A DNA stretch of 64,000 bases, taken from Paenibacillus sp. JNUCC-31 (GTDB taxonomy: Bacteria > Bacillota > Bacilli > Paenibacillales > Paenibacillaceae). The translations under genes were made by a program, and so were the position numbers. This document shows positions 43,934 through 53,843 of this stretch, piece after piece. The stretch's first letter is position 1; each line of letters begins with the position of its first letter. The notes beneath the pieces are model-generated. The model saw nothing but the letters and a program-made list of their open reading frames with translations, had not been told where the DNA came from and did not search any database. The DNA lies in assembly GCF_014844075.1 (NCBI RefSeq), contig NZ_CP062165.1:3224001-3288000 (forward strand), in the 5' to 3' direction.

Positions 43934-45031
43934 ATGAAAATGGATAATAAGATGAAGATACAACTTCAAACCCTATATAACGAGTATCTCAATATAAAGT
44001 GGAAAAGAGGGCTGTCACCTGTTCATACGGAGCCATTTGAATATGGCTTATACGAAGATGATAGCGCAGACTTATTCCTTTCCGGTCATTCGGAAGCAAC
44101 GTTTACGAACTGGATGAGCGAGCTTCGCCCAGAAGATCCATACTATGGTAGCAAACCAAATGGGATGCCCGTTCTCGCGGATATCTTCAACCAACTGGAT
44201 GTATACGACGAACTCGTGCTGTATTATCTGCTCTTTACCCTGAATACAACAATGTCCATTCACACACATAATTCCTACAGCGAAATGAATGATTGGATGA
44301 AAAACTATAGCTTCTTTCAGCTCGCCCAATTGAATGGACTATCTAGCTTAAACGATGAACAGAAGGGTGAGTTGAGAGACTTTTTCTTCTTTTTCTACCT
44401 TTATACGCATCCGGTCAATGAGGAAACCCTTTACGCCTGTTCGTTTCGCGAGCAGGACCTTATACATACCAAAACCAATATCAAGCTGGAGCACTACTTC
44501 TCGGCGTTTCACGACCACTACAGCGAGAATCGGGATAAATATGGAGAGCAGTTCCTCATCGCTCCACATGAAATACAGGCCTGCGAACAGCTTACACTGG
44601 AGCTGCTACGAATCATCGAGGGCAAGTCCCCCAAGCTGAGCATGCCCTCGGAAGAAGGATTAGAGGCTGTAGTGGATTTGATTAATAACGTGGAGCAAAT
44701 GCTGCAAATGTACGCGAAGAATAGAACTTTAGTATTTGATGTCATGAGAAACTTTCTGGCTGACCCCCGTACCGGTCTCTATCGGAATCACTGCTTCACA
44801 ATGCTGCTCCAAAACTATGCTTCATATATCCTGTATTTTAATTTTGATGAAATCCATGCATTAGTGAATGACTTCAGAGACACTCCGGCATGGTGCGGGA
44901 TCATCATTAATAAAATCTTTACGGATGCCATCTTTATTCATAAGATCATGAGAAAGAACGCTATTGATATCAGAGAATACCCGAATGTTATCGAGTTCTT
45001 TGACGAGCAAGCAAGAGAATTTTGTCTGTGA
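43934..45031 (+). CDS. Protein of unknown function
   Basis: A 365-residue soluble protein, acidic and mostly helical, rich in Phe and Tyr (for example YNEYLNIKWKRGLSPVHTEP, LRDFFFFFYLYTHPVNEETL, FRDTPAWCGIIINKIFTDAI). There is no signal peptide, membrane segment or motif I recognise. A weak AGAGGA lies before the ATG. It is divergent from the TerD-like gene, which may hint at a shared role, and ends at a bidirectional terminator. Confidence 0.65.
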   Translation: MKMDNKMKIQLQTLYNEYLNIKWKRGLSPVHTEPFEYGLYEDDSADLFLSGHSEATFTNWMSELRPEDPYYGSKPNGMPVLADIFNQLDVYDELVLYYLLFTLNTTMSIHTHNSYSEMNDWMKNYSFFQLAQLNGLSSLNDEQKGELRDFFFFFYLYTHPVNEETLYACSFREQDLIHTKTNIKLEHYFSAFHDHYSENRDKYGEQFLIAPHEIQACEQLTLELLRIIEGKSPKLSMPSEEGLEAVVDLINNVEQMLQMYAKNRTLVFDVMRNFLADPRTGLYRNHCFTMLLQNYASYILYFNFDEIHALVNDFRDTPAWCGIIINKIFTDAIFIHKIMRKNAIDIREYPNVIEFFDEQAREFCL

Positions 45032-45066
45032 TGGCCTAGAATGCTTGTTTTCGAAAAAGGAAAACT

Positions 45067-45107
45067 AAAAAGCCTTTGCTGACCCCAAAATATCAGCAAA
45101 GGCTTTT
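45067..45107. terminator. Bidirectional terminator
   Basis: AAAAGCCTTTGCTGA pairs with TCAGCAAAGGCTTTT. It serves the unknown gene on the plus strand and the SLH protein gene on the minus strand. Confidence 0.85.
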
Positions 45108-45141
45108 CAGTATAGATGGTTTACTTATCGCATATAGATGG

Positions 45142-48100
45142 TTACTTATCGATCAAGTTGGTTATTTTCAGCATTCTTGCGATCAATGCCGTGACTTCAG
45201 CACGTGTCATGGATGCTTTCGGACTAAGGACTTCTGGTCCATTGCCTTGAATAATTCCCGCTTGGATCAGCTGGGCAACATCCTCTCTAGCCCAAGAAGA
45301 TACGTCAGCGGCATCCTCGTAACGTGCTAACTCAGAGGCAATTTGCTCCTGATTAGGCACGTCCCCGGATTGAATCAAGCGATATGCACGAGCAACCATG
45401 GCAAAGCCCTGCTCTCTTGTGATTTGCTGACTGCCTTTGAAGTAGCCGTCATCATAACCGGTAACAATATCAAAATCGCTTGCGATCGCTACTGAATTCC
45501 TATACCAATCCGATGGGGACACATCCGGGAAGTGAACCTGTGGAGCATCCTGAGCCATCAAACCCAAACCATTTACCACGATCTCTGCGAATTCGGAGCG
45601 TGTTACACTGCGGTCCGGTGAGAATGTATTATCTCCGTTCCCTTTCAAATCCAATCGGGCTGCGATGTTGTTTACATCCATTTTACCCCAATGAGTTCTG
45701 GCATCCTCAAAATCCTGCGGATTCCAGATCACCGAATAGCTTCCGCTGCTGCGCAAATCATTGATGAGTGCGTAATAACGGTTGTCTATTTTCGTCACAA
45801 CCGTTGGCACATGGAAGATGTTGCCATCCGGGTTGACAATGACGCCTGTTGTAATCCGGTTCGGATCTATTCCTTCTGGAAGTGCAATATATTTCGGTGC
45901 GTATCCGTTGAGTTGACCAGATCTTACCGTTTGTCCGTCTTTCGTAAAGGTAAGGTCGAGATCAACCGGATTCACCAGAAGCTCATACCCTCCGGTTGCA
46001 GCCTTGTTTTTTGCACTACTGATCAAAGCGTCCGAAGAACGTGCAATGTCGACATGTACAGCAATATCTTTCATTGCAACGTTGCCAAGTTCCTTGGACA
46101 CACCGTTCAGGTCCATTTTGCCACCAGGTACCGGATAGATCGCCAGCGGATTGCTGATGTTCAGTTTGGAGCCTTGATCCGTTAATTGTTTCAGTGTTTC
46201 CAAGGTTAAGCCGTCTACCTTCATATCGCCTTCATTCGGTGAATGAATGGCAAACTGCTGTCCTGTACCTTGGGACATGGCAGTGTTCAGCTTGGCTGGA
46301 TCAACTTGAACCAACGTTTGCTTGTCACCCGATGGTTTGGAAGTCGCGAATGGCTGATAATTGCCATCCCGAGTGGTTTCCAAGTTATCTTTTGGTGCTG
46401 TCGGGGTTGGTGTTGGTACTGGCGTAGGCGCAGGTGTAGGTGCTGGTGTGCTGCCTCCATTGCCTCCGGTATTGCCACCGCCATTGTTGCCTCCACCGTT
46501 GTTACCATTGTCGCTGGATGCTCTGTTTACGTTGATTCTATATTCAGTTACATGGCCGAGCGAATCTGTGACTTTAACGATTATCATATTTCCGCCGACT
46601 TGGAGTGGCAGATTCTCGCTGGCAACACCATTTGAAGCGTCTTGCCAAGCACTATTTCCAACAGAAATTTCAATCTTGGCATGTGGATCAAGTGCCGTTG
46701 GCGTTAACTGAAATTGATATACGCTATTAGGCACAGACATAGTATAAGTATCTTTACCCGGATCAAAAGCTGGGGATAAGCTTCCTACGGATGGAATCAA
46801 TGTTTGCAATGTGGAAGTGTTCGTACCTGGTACTTTGGTGAGACCATTCCGGGCATCATTTAACGCTTGCAGTGCTTCGTCAACTGCTGTTTGTGTTGCA
46901 CTCTCATCGTTGAACACGGTTTGAGCAGCTTCTAATGCCCCTTGCAGCGTTTGCCAAGTCTCTGGCGTGTACTCCTCTTTGTTCAGTTCGCCAGTTTCGA
47001 TCTTGCCGTTGATCTCATCGGCTTTGGCTTTCAACTTCGTTTTATCAACCCCTGGAGCAGTGGACACCTTTTCCAGATTTTCATAGGCATCATTTAACGC
47101 TTGCAGTGCTTCGTCAACTGCTGTTTGTGTTGCACTCTCATCGTTGAACACGGTTTGAGCAGCTTCTAATGCCCCTTGCAGCGTTTGCCAAGTCTCTGGC
47201 GTGTACTCCTCTTTGTCCAGTTCGCCTGTTTCAATCTTGCCGTTGATCTCATCGGCTTTGGCTTTTAACTTCGTTTTGTTAATAAAAATATATTGTTCCT
47301 GATTTGACTCTTCTGAATCTGAATATGCTGGATTGTTTGTCTTCGCTGTTACTGTCACCGTGTAGGTGCCGGATTCCAGCGACGGTTCCAATTGCGACAG
47401 GTTCAGTGCCGTTCCGGGCACCTCCACCTTCCGCGTTGTGCCGTCTTCCAGTTGAATTGTTACTTCATATTTATCTGCATGCTCAACCGCTTCCCATTTC
47501 AACTCATCACCGATTAGTTTGACCTCTGGTGCTGTTAAAGGAGTGGCAGCCGTTGCAATGGTAAAGTACGAATTCGGACCAAAATTGGAGGTGTTAATGG
47601 TTACTTGGCCGTTCTCAATTAAATGGATCGAGTCTTGATCATCAAATTGCTCATCATCGCTAATCACAACATATTGTGGCCGTTCCGTAGTGCCTCCCGC
47701 TTGGTCTACTTGAAGTGTAATCTGTGTATCATTCCAATTTGTTTTCTGTACTTTGTAGATACGCTCCATTAGAAGCAGTTTTTTTTCATCTTTAGTCATC
47801 GGCGTTTTGAATCCAGTATTTGCTCCATTGTCACCGAATGTAAAGAAAGAAGAATTATTCAGTAAATCATTTTGATTTGCAGAGTTTGTATCCTGAACAC
47901 TGTTGCCCAATGCAATCGCCAATATCGATCCCTGTTCCTGCGCTTTGGCTTGTTTCTGCATCAAGCCGCTCTGATCATCTCGACCGATGCTTGTAACGCG
48001 ATGGGTATAGACTGCGTTCACATTTGAATCCCAGATGGTAGCCATGTTTGAATCGACATATGAATTTGCTGTCGTCTGATCTAGCGTATAGCCGTATTTG

Positions 48101-48957
48101 ATCGCCAGATATGTGCTGACTTTTTGGCGTTCTGCGTCCGTAAGAGCATGATCGTATACGATAATTTCTTCAATTGTACCCTGCCAATAGCTAAGGTTAT
48201 TAGCTTCCGGAATAAGTTTACCGATTATAGCTCCTTCAGAGTTGCCAGTATCCCATAACTTAGCATTATCTTTTCCCCAACCATTCAGTTCCTGTACCTG
48301 CTTCATTTTACTGTACAATCTAGCTTTATTTGTATCACCGTCCCCGCCCGTCCAAGTCACAAATTGCTCGTTCGGGAACATCGTTCCTAGAAATCCTCCG
48401 GCAGTGTATAATGTTTGGTCCATTGCTGTGTTAAATGGCGTCAATCCGCCCCTTGTTCCATTTTGAAGCATCCCTATGCCAGAATAAGCCTCAGGATCGC
48501 TCTTTCCCCAGGAAATGATATAACTGAGACCTGAAGCTCTATTGGTTTTACTAACCGTAACGATCGATCTCGGGCTTTTCCCTTGTGGAAGCTTGTCTAC
48601 ATCCAGTTTCATAAAATTACTCGTTCCGTTATATTCCAATACCGGATTGAAATTAATATTATGACTCCTATCATCCCAATAAGTCGGTTGATTAGCTTCT
48701 ACGTCTTGCGTTGCGTTATTTATTTTACTTCCTTGATCTTCCCAGTTACTCACCTTTTGGCCGCTGGCAACTCCCATCCCCCGATCTGATCGTAGCCATA
48801 ATGCAGGGGCACCAACTCCACCCGGACCAACAGGAGTTTCGGTAATCTCATCCGCGTGCGCCAAACTCATTGGCAACGTTCCAAGCGTCAGCATAAAGGA
48901 AAGAACCAGCACGATAAGTCTTTGCCATGGTTTCTTACGGATTCCTGCTGTGTACAT
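45142..48957 (-). CDS. Large SLH-domain surface protein with LamG-like and FIVAR modules
   Basis: A 1271-residue exported protein. Residues 1-35 are a signal peptide. Residues 45-290 are a LamG/concanavalin-like jelly roll (APALWLRSDRGMG, then AERQKVSTYLAIKYGYTL), residues 300-480 a following beta domain, and residues 485-565 an Ig/FN3-like domain. Residues 570-720 are two almost identical FIVAR modules (ETWQTLQGALEAAQTVFNDE). Residues 725-810 form a cadherin-like sandwich, then a Gly/Asn and Thr/Pro linker, a beta domain, and three SLH domains at about 1080-1271. It is probably a wall-bound adhesion or structural protein. The SLH end is closely related to the relic at 22887-23130. Confidence 0.88.
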   Translation of the reverse strand: MYTAGIRKKPWQRLIVLVLSFMLTLGTLPMSLAHADEITETPVGPGGVGAPALWLRSDRGMGVASGQKVSNWEDQGSKINNATQDVEANQPTYWDDRSHNINFNPVLEYNGTSNFMKLDVDKLPQGKSPRSIVTVSKTNRASGLSYIISWGKSDPEAYSGIGMLQNGTRGGLTPFNTAMDQTLYTAGGFLGTMFPNEQFVTWTGGDGDTNKARLYSKMKQVQELNGWGKDNAKLWDTGNSEGAIIGKLIPEANNLSYWQGTIEEIIVYDHALTDAERQKVSTYLAIKYGYTLDQTTANSYVDSNMATIWDSNVNAVYTHRVTSIGRDDQSGLMQKQAKAQEQGSILAIALGNSVQDTNSANQNDLLNNSSFFTFGDNGANTGFKTPMTKDEKKLLLMERIYKVQKTNWNDTQITLQVDQAGGTTERPQYVVISDDEQFDDQDSIHLIENGQVTINTSNFGPNSYFTIATAATPLTAPEVKLIGDELKWEAVEHADKYEVTIQLEDGTTRKVEVPGTALNLSQLEPSLESGTYTVTVTAKTNNPAYSDSEESNQEQYIFINKTKLKAKADEINGKIETGELDKEEYTPETWQTLQGALEAAQTVFNDESATQTAVDEALQALNDAYENLEKVSTAPGVDKTKLKAKADEINGKIETGELNKEEYTPETWQTLQGALEAAQTVFNDESATQTAVDEALQALNDARNGLTKVPGTNTSTLQTLIPSVGSLSPAFDPGKDTYTMSVPNSVYQFQLTPTALDPHAKIEISVGNSAWQDASNGVASENLPLQVGGNMIIVKVTDSLGHVTEYRINVNRASSDNGNNGGGNNGGGNTGGNGGSTPAPTPAPTPVPTPTPTAPKDNLETTRDGNYQPFATSKPSGDKQTLVQVDPAKLNTAMSQGTGQQFAIHSPNEGDMKVDGLTLETLKQLTDQGSKLNISNPLAIYPVPGGKMDLNGVSKELGNVAMKDIAVHVDIARSSDALISSAKNKAATGGYELLVNPVDLDLTFTKDGQTVRSGQLNGYAPKYIALPEGIDPNRITTGVIVNPDGNIFHVPTVVTKIDNRYYALINDLRSSGSYSVIWNPQDFEDARTHWGKMDVNNIAARLDLKGNGDNTFSPDRSVTRSEFAEIVVNGLGLMAQDAPQVHFPDVSPSDWYRNSVAIASDFDIVTGYDDGYFKGSQQITREQGFAMVARAYRLIQSGDVPNQEQIASELARYEDAADVSSWAREDVAQLIQAGIIQGNGPEVLSPKASMTRAEVTALIARMLKITNLIDK
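46853..47281. repeat. Tandem FIVAR-coding repeat, 234-base period
   Basis: Two copies (from about 46853 and 47087) are identical over some 190 bases except for a handful of changes, so the duplication is recent or kept alike by recombination. Copy number may vary among strains. Confidence 0.85.
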
Positions 48958-49310
48958 AGTTTACCTCCTACTTACCCAACTTATTTTTTGACTGCTCACC
49001 GACGACAACACTTCCTACGAAACTTTGCTGAGCTATTATAGTGGTACACCATTGCTAGATTGGTGAAAGTTAAACTGGCGCTTTCTTCCAATCGGTTCAA
49101 GACCGTTCCACCTGCTACATAACCGACACCTTAAAACTCTTTTTTCCACTTCATCCTCCCCGCTGTTATTTTTGTTGTTGCTTCATGTAGGGACGCATAT
49201 CGTTTTAATTCTACACAAAGCCTCTTACCAAACTCTTACCAAGCAACTGAATAGTCGTAGCAAAAGAAAAAACAGCCTCGCAGGTGAGGCTGCAAGGCTG
49301 TCCATTTACA
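48958..49310. other. Intergenic region between the SLH protein and response regulator genes
   Basis: Two items are visible. CACCA/TGGTG (49047-49065) flanks a possible minus-strand -10 TATAAT (49035-49040) of the SLH gene. An intrinsic terminator of the regulator gene lies at 49268-49301. No gene is seen in the rest. Confidence 0.4.
49268..49301 (-). terminator. Terminator of the second SARP-type regulator gene
   Basis: On the minus strand ACAGCCT pairs with AGGCTGT, with an inner GCAG/CTGC stem, followed by TTTTTTC. Confidence 0.8.
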
Positions 49311-50447
49311 TCAAATATTTAATTTTTTCCACTTTTGATACCAAGACTCGATTTCATAACCAAGACTTATGCCAGCCTCTTGTCGTAACGCAGTAGCCAC
49401 CTGATTATATTGGGCAATTACTGGATCTTTATGGCCTAATCGATCATATATTTTCATCAAAGCTAGGCCGACTTCCTCCAATATCGGATCGAATTGTTGT
49501 ACTCGGTGATATATCGTTAGTGCTTCTGTATCCATCCCCAGACCAACATAATATTGGGCAAGCTGCATTGCATGGTTACGCCATAACGCATGTAAGCGCT
49601 GACGCTCCAGCTCAGCCCATACGTAGTCGTCCTCACCAAAGTATCTGCCCTCATATTGATCCGAGATCTTCCGGTGCTCGGCGACTATAGAGGATGATAA
49701 TGGAGACAATCGATTAAGACGACTTTCCCATTCCTCCGCATCAATCCTGAATTCTCCTGTTTCCAGTATGTAACCATACTGTTGATAGCGAATGGATATC
49801 TTGTCCTCGCCCATGAATTCGTTCATCATGCTGCGCAGGCGATGGATACCGCTGTGAAGATTGGAAATGCCCCTCTTCTCATCCAGCTCTGGCCACAACA
49901 ATTCAAGTAGTGAATCCCGCTTGATCGGCTTGTTCCGATGGTGAAGCAAATAGGCGAATAGCTCTCTGATTTTGGTTGTTCTGAACTTCAGATGCATCGG
50001 GGGCTCGTTTGGATGAAGTTGTAACTGAAGCATTCCCATACACCGGATCAACATGGACGGCTCTTCTGCCGAGTTCAGACCTGCTGGCATAATTCGGCGT
50101 TGATACATCTTCATCGTTTTTTCCAAACGGTCCCGTGTGACGGGCTTCATGATATAGTCCAGCACTTCAAGCCCATAGGCCGTTAGTGCATGTTCGTTAT
50201 ATGCTGTTGTAAATATAATCTCTGTTCCAGGAGAAACCTCATGAATGCGTTCAGTCGCCTGAATCCCGTTCATTCCCGGCATGTGAACATCCATGAAGAC
50301 GATTTCAGGCTGATGACGTTCGATATGATCCATGGCCTCTTCTGCCGCCAGAAAAGAGCCAATGACTTCGCAATCCTCTCGCTCCAGCAAAAGTTTGTTT
50401 AACCTGCTCAGAGCGAGGTATTCATCATCTACCAAAATCATTCTCAT
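49311..50447 (-). CDS. Response regulator with receiver and SARP/BTAD output domains (second copy)
   Basis: A 378-residue paralogue of the regulator at 15393-16550. Receiver: MILVDDEYLALSRLNKLL, phosphoacceptor in IVFMDVHMPGMNG, switch TTAYNEHALT and KPVT. Output: a winged helix (FAYLLHHRNKPIKRDSLLEL) and a C-terminal BTAD repeat domain (YEGRYFGEDDYVWAELERQR). The ATG at 50447 follows GGAGGAG; an in-frame TTG at 50456 is less likely. It is divergent from its likely partner kinase, unlike the first pair, which is an operon. Confidence 0.87.
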   Translation of the reverse strand: MRMILVDDEYLALSRLNKLLLEREDCEVIGSFLAAEEAMDHIERHQPEIVFMDVHMPGMNGIQATERIHEVSPGTEIIFTTAYNEHALTAYGLEVLDYIMKPVTRDRLEKTMKMYQRRIMPAGLNSAEEPSMLIRCMGMLQLQLHPNEPPMHLKFRTTKIRELFAYLLHHRNKPIKRDSLLELLWPELDEKRGISNLHSGIHRLRSMMNEFMGEDKISIRYQQYGYILETGEFRIDAEEWESRLNRLSPLSSSIVAEHRKISDQYEGRYFGEDDYVWAELERQRLHALWRNHAMQLAQYYVGLGMDTEALTIYHRVQQFDPILEEVGLALMKIYDRLGHKDPVIAQYNQVATALRQEAGISLGYEIESWYQKWKKLNI

Positions 50448-50624
50448 AAATCTCAACTCCTCCGGCTCACTGACCTTCCTCTAAACAGTAATTTTACCAT
50501 AATTCCATTTGTTGAAACGCTATCATTTTAATAAAAGATTTCTGTTTAGACCATGAATAAAATGTTCTACATGCGGCCCAACGTGCAGGAATTTAGATTA
50601 TCATGTCGAAAACTAGTTTTTGCC

Positions 50625-53600
50625 ATGAAACCAATAACTTTTAAAAAGATACCCCGATATGTCGTGCTGTCGATTCTATTCCTTACGTTCTTAATCGGAT
50701 TTCGCTGGATATGGTCCGAGTCTTTCTCCATACCCCAACACCCTGCCCCAGCACATGGTGTGCTTGATCTTCGAGGATGGGATCTTGCTAACGCCTCACC
50801 GATCTCCCTTGATGGCGAATGGGAGTTTTTCCCCCAAGCCTTAATCTCTAATCACGAAGCAAAAGTACTGAACCAACCTTCAAAGTGGATTCAAGTACCT
50901 GGAGATTGGCGCAGTGCGTTACCACCATCTTCATCATCATTCGGGTATGGAACGTACCGCATTCGCATTCTTCTGGACCCATCGGTTGAGGAAGTCAGTC
51001 TCTGGGCACAGAAAATCCAGGCTTCATCCATCGTAGAAATGAACGGGACCATTGTAGCCGAATTCGGTCAACCTGCGACCCATGCCGAGGCCTATCGCCC
51101 AGAAAGGACGGCGTTTACAACCTCCTATGCCCTTAACGGGGCCAAGGAGCTTGATCTTCTCGTGCAAACAGCCAATTTTGATGATCCTTCTAGCGGTGGG
51201 ATTACACGTTCCCTTTACTTCGGTTCTCCGGAGGCGATCGCAAGTGAACGGGGATTTTCAATCGATTTACAGAAAATTACCTTTGCCATACTGCTGCTGC
51301 ATAGCTTGTATGCTTGTGTAATGTTCTTTTTTAACCGTAAACAACGCGCTCTGCTCACGTTTTCCCTGTTAACCCTGGCAGCAGCGCTTACAGTTGCTTC
51401 CGATCATGATAGTCTTTTATTGAACTGGATTCCGCTCAACTTTACTTGGATGGTCAAAGCCAAAGCGTTATCCTATCCCTTGTTTTCGTTCTTCATGCTT
51501 CTCATGGCCAGGAGTTTCTCACACAGTTTGCGAGGTCGCAGACTTTTCCGAGTCTATGCCAGTACGCTCGGTGTCTACAGTGTATTTTTGCTAATCGCAC
51601 CAGTGAACCTGATTTACTTAGTCCTTGGGTCCGGCGTCTCTGATTTCCTCTATCTGTTTGCTGTTTCCTGGTCTGTGTGCCTGTTCTTCAGAATGGCGGT
51701 CAGAAAACAAAGTGATGCCAGCTTCTTGCTATTCGCAGCAACCGGTAGTTTCTCCAGTGTGCTGTGGGGATTCGTGAACTCACATAACGAGATTACCAAC
51801 GTGTATTATCCAATTGATGTCATTGCGGCCATATTCGGCTTCTCGACCTACTGGTTCAAAAAATACTTTCGTAATTCCAATGAGATCGAGAAGCTGTACG
51901 AACAGCTCAAAGAGGAAGATCGGCAGAAGGATCAGTTTCTTGTCAATACGGCTCATGAGTTACGAACACCATTGCATGGCATCATTAACATTGCTGAGAG
52001 CATCGCGGTACGTGAACGGCGTGGATCAGGAGAGCTGCATGCAGAAGAGATGAAACTGTTAATTACGATCGGCCGCCGAATGTCCCAACTGGTTGACGAC
52101 CTGCTTGATGTGATTCGCCTGAAGGAAAAACGCATTAACCTTCAGAAAAAACCATTGTCCCTAGCATCCGTAATCCCCGGCGTTATTGGAATGTTCAGGT
52201 TCATGGCAGAAGGCAGGCCTATCCAAATAAACGTGGATATTCCTGAATCGCTCCCCCTTGTTCAGGCTGATGAGAGAAGACTGGTTCAGATCCTTTACAA
52301 TCTGCTGCATAACGCCCTGAAATTTACCGAAGAAGGCACCATTACCGTTTCTGTACGCAAGCGTGGAGAGTGCGCCGTGATTCAGGTCTCCGATTCCGGT
52401 GTGGGGATCAGCGAACAGATGCAGAAGCGAATATTCGATGCATATGAACAAGGGACCCCGGAGGCTCGTTTGAGTGGAGGGATCGGCTTGGGATTAAGTA
52501 TTTGCAAGCAGCTTACAGAACTCCACGGCGGCCATCTAACCGTCCAATCTGTGCTTGGGCAAGGTTCAACCTTCCAAGTCTCACTCCCATTGGGAGATAC
52601 GGCATCACTGCCTGATCAGAGTGAGCAGGATTGGGATCGTCATAGCTTCGAGGAAGTCGCGGTTGCAGAGCAACAACCCACTTCTCATGAACCGGTTGTT
52701 GCCCATATTCTCGCCGTCGATGATGACCCTGTGAATCTGAGAGTACTTATTTCCATGCTTTCGAGCGAGCCTTACCATATTCAAACTGCATCTTCAGCGC
52801 GTGAAGCCCTTCAATTACTCGATTCCAAGCCTTGGGACTTGCTTATTGCCGATGTCATGATGCCTCATATGTCAGGCTATGAACTGACAGAGAATGTACG
52901 CAAGCGTTATTCCGTGTCAGAGCTTCCGATTTTGCTGCTCACGGCTCGTAACGAATCGGCCGATATCCACGCTGGATTCATGGCGGGTGCTACGGATTAT
53001 GTCACCAAACCCGTTGATGCGCTTGAGTTGAAACATCGTATCCGATCACTGGCCGTCCTGAAACAGTCCATCGATGAAAGGCTACGGATGGAAGCTGCCT
53101 ATTTGCAAGCGCAGATCCAACCCCATTTTCTATTCAATACGCTGAATTCCATCATGGCACTTAGTGACCTGGATACTGAGAGAATGCAGAAGTTAGGAGA
53201 TGCCTTCATTCATTACCTGCAAACGAGCTTCCATTTCCTTAACGCAGAGAAAACAGTGGATATCACTTATGAGATAGATCTTGCACGAGCCTATGTGTAC
53301 ATTGAGAAAGAACGCTTCCCGGATAGATTGGAAGTGCTCTGGGACATTCCTCATAATCTAAGCTTATCTATTCCTCCGTTAACCATTCAGCCGCTTATCG
53401 AGAATGCGGTGAGACACGGTGTTCTGAGCAAGCGCACGGGTGGGACCGTACAGATTCGGATTATCGAACAAGATGATCAGGCCATCATTGAAGTTCAGGA
53501 TGACGGCGTGGGAATGGATCAGGCTCAGATCGATAACGCGCTGGAATGGCCGAAGAGGAGCCCCTCCGGTTCCGGGGGCGTTGGATTAACCAATACACAT

Positions 53601-53702
53601 CGAAGGCTTAATCAAAGATACGGTCAAGGTTTGGACATACGCAGCAGTCCAGGGGAAGGAACGACCATCTCTTTCGTTATCCCGTTCACCCAGTCGAGGT
53701 GA
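50625..53702 (+). CDS. Hybrid sensor histidine kinase with 7TM-DISM sensor and two kinase modules (second copy)
   Basis: About 1025 residues, colinear with the kinase at 12255-15389: extracellular beta-sandwich (HGVLDLRGWDLANASPISLD, SIVEMNGTIVAEFG), 7TM block, H-box NTAHELRTPLHG, HATPase (GIGLGLSICKQL), receiver (ILAVDDDPVNLRV, phosphoacceptor in LLIADVMMPHMSG), LytS-type segment (IQPHFLFNTLNSIMALSDLD), and a second HATPase (GSGGVGLTNTHRRL). The ATG at 50625 is chosen by alignment with the paralogue; the frame is open to an ATG at 50553 and neither has a clear ribosome binding site. It probably phosphorylates the divergent SARP-type regulator. Confidence 0.87.
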   Translation: MKPITFKKIPRYVVLSILFLTFLIGFRWIWSESFSIPQHPAPAHGVLDLRGWDLANASPISLDGEWEFFPQALISNHEAKVLNQPSKWIQVPGDWRSALPPSSSSFGYGTYRIRILLDPSVEEVSLWAQKIQASSIVEMNGTIVAEFGQPATHAEAYRPERTAFTTSYALNGAKELDLLVQTANFDDPSSGGITRSLYFGSPEAIASERGFSIDLQKITFAILLLHSLYACVMFFFNRKQRALLTFSLLTLAAALTVASDHDSLLLNWIPLNFTWMVKAKALSYPLFSFFMLLMARSFSHSLRGRRLFRVYASTLGVYSVFLLIAPVNLIYLVLGSGVSDFLYLFAVSWSVCLFFRMAVRKQSDASFLLFAATGSFSSVLWGFVNSHNEITNVYYPIDVIAAIFGFSTYWFKKYFRNSNEIEKLYEQLKEEDRQKDQFLVNTAHELRTPLHGIINIAESIAVRERRGSGELHAEEMKLLITIGRRMSQLVDDLLDVIRLKEKRINLQKKPLSLASVIPGVIGMFRFMAEGRPIQINVDIPESLPLVQADERRLVQILYNLLHNALKFTEEGTITVSVRKRGECAVIQVSDSGVGISEQMQKRIFDAYEQGTPEARLSGGIGLGLSICKQLTELHGGHLTVQSVLGQGSTFQVSLPLGDTASLPDQSEQDWDRHSFEEVAVAEQQPTSHEPVVAHILAVDDDPVNLRVLISMLSSEPYHIQTASSAREALQLLDSKPWDLLIADVMMPHMSGYELTENVRKRYSVSELPILLLTARNESADIHAGFMAGATDYVTKPVDALELKHRIRSLAVLKQSIDERLRMEAAYLQAQIQPHFLFNTLNSIMALSDLDTERMQKLGDAFIHYLQTSFHFLNAEKTVDITYEIDLARAYVYIEKERFPDRLEVLWDIPHNLSLSIPPLTIQPLIENAVRHGVLSKRTGGTVQIRIIEQDDQAIIEVQDDGVGMDQAQIDNALEWPKRSPSGSGGVGLTNTHRRLNQRYGQGLDIRSSPGEGTTISFVIPFTQSR

Positions 53703-53769
53703 AGGTCGCTTTACTGGTTTAAATTAAGTAATAGGAATTACAATACGCGCAACTATCGCAAACCAAGCC

Positions 53770-53808
53770 AAAGAGCTAAGCACGGTCTTTATACCGGCTT
53801 AGCTCTTT
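53770..53808. terminator. Bidirectional terminator between kinase and mqo genes
   Basis: AAAGAGCTAAGC pairs with GCTTAGCTCTTT, with inner ACGGT/ACCG pairing. It serves both convergent genes. Confidence 0.85.
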
Positions 53809-53843
53809 ATTACACCCATTATAGAAAAGGTAACCTACGGTCG

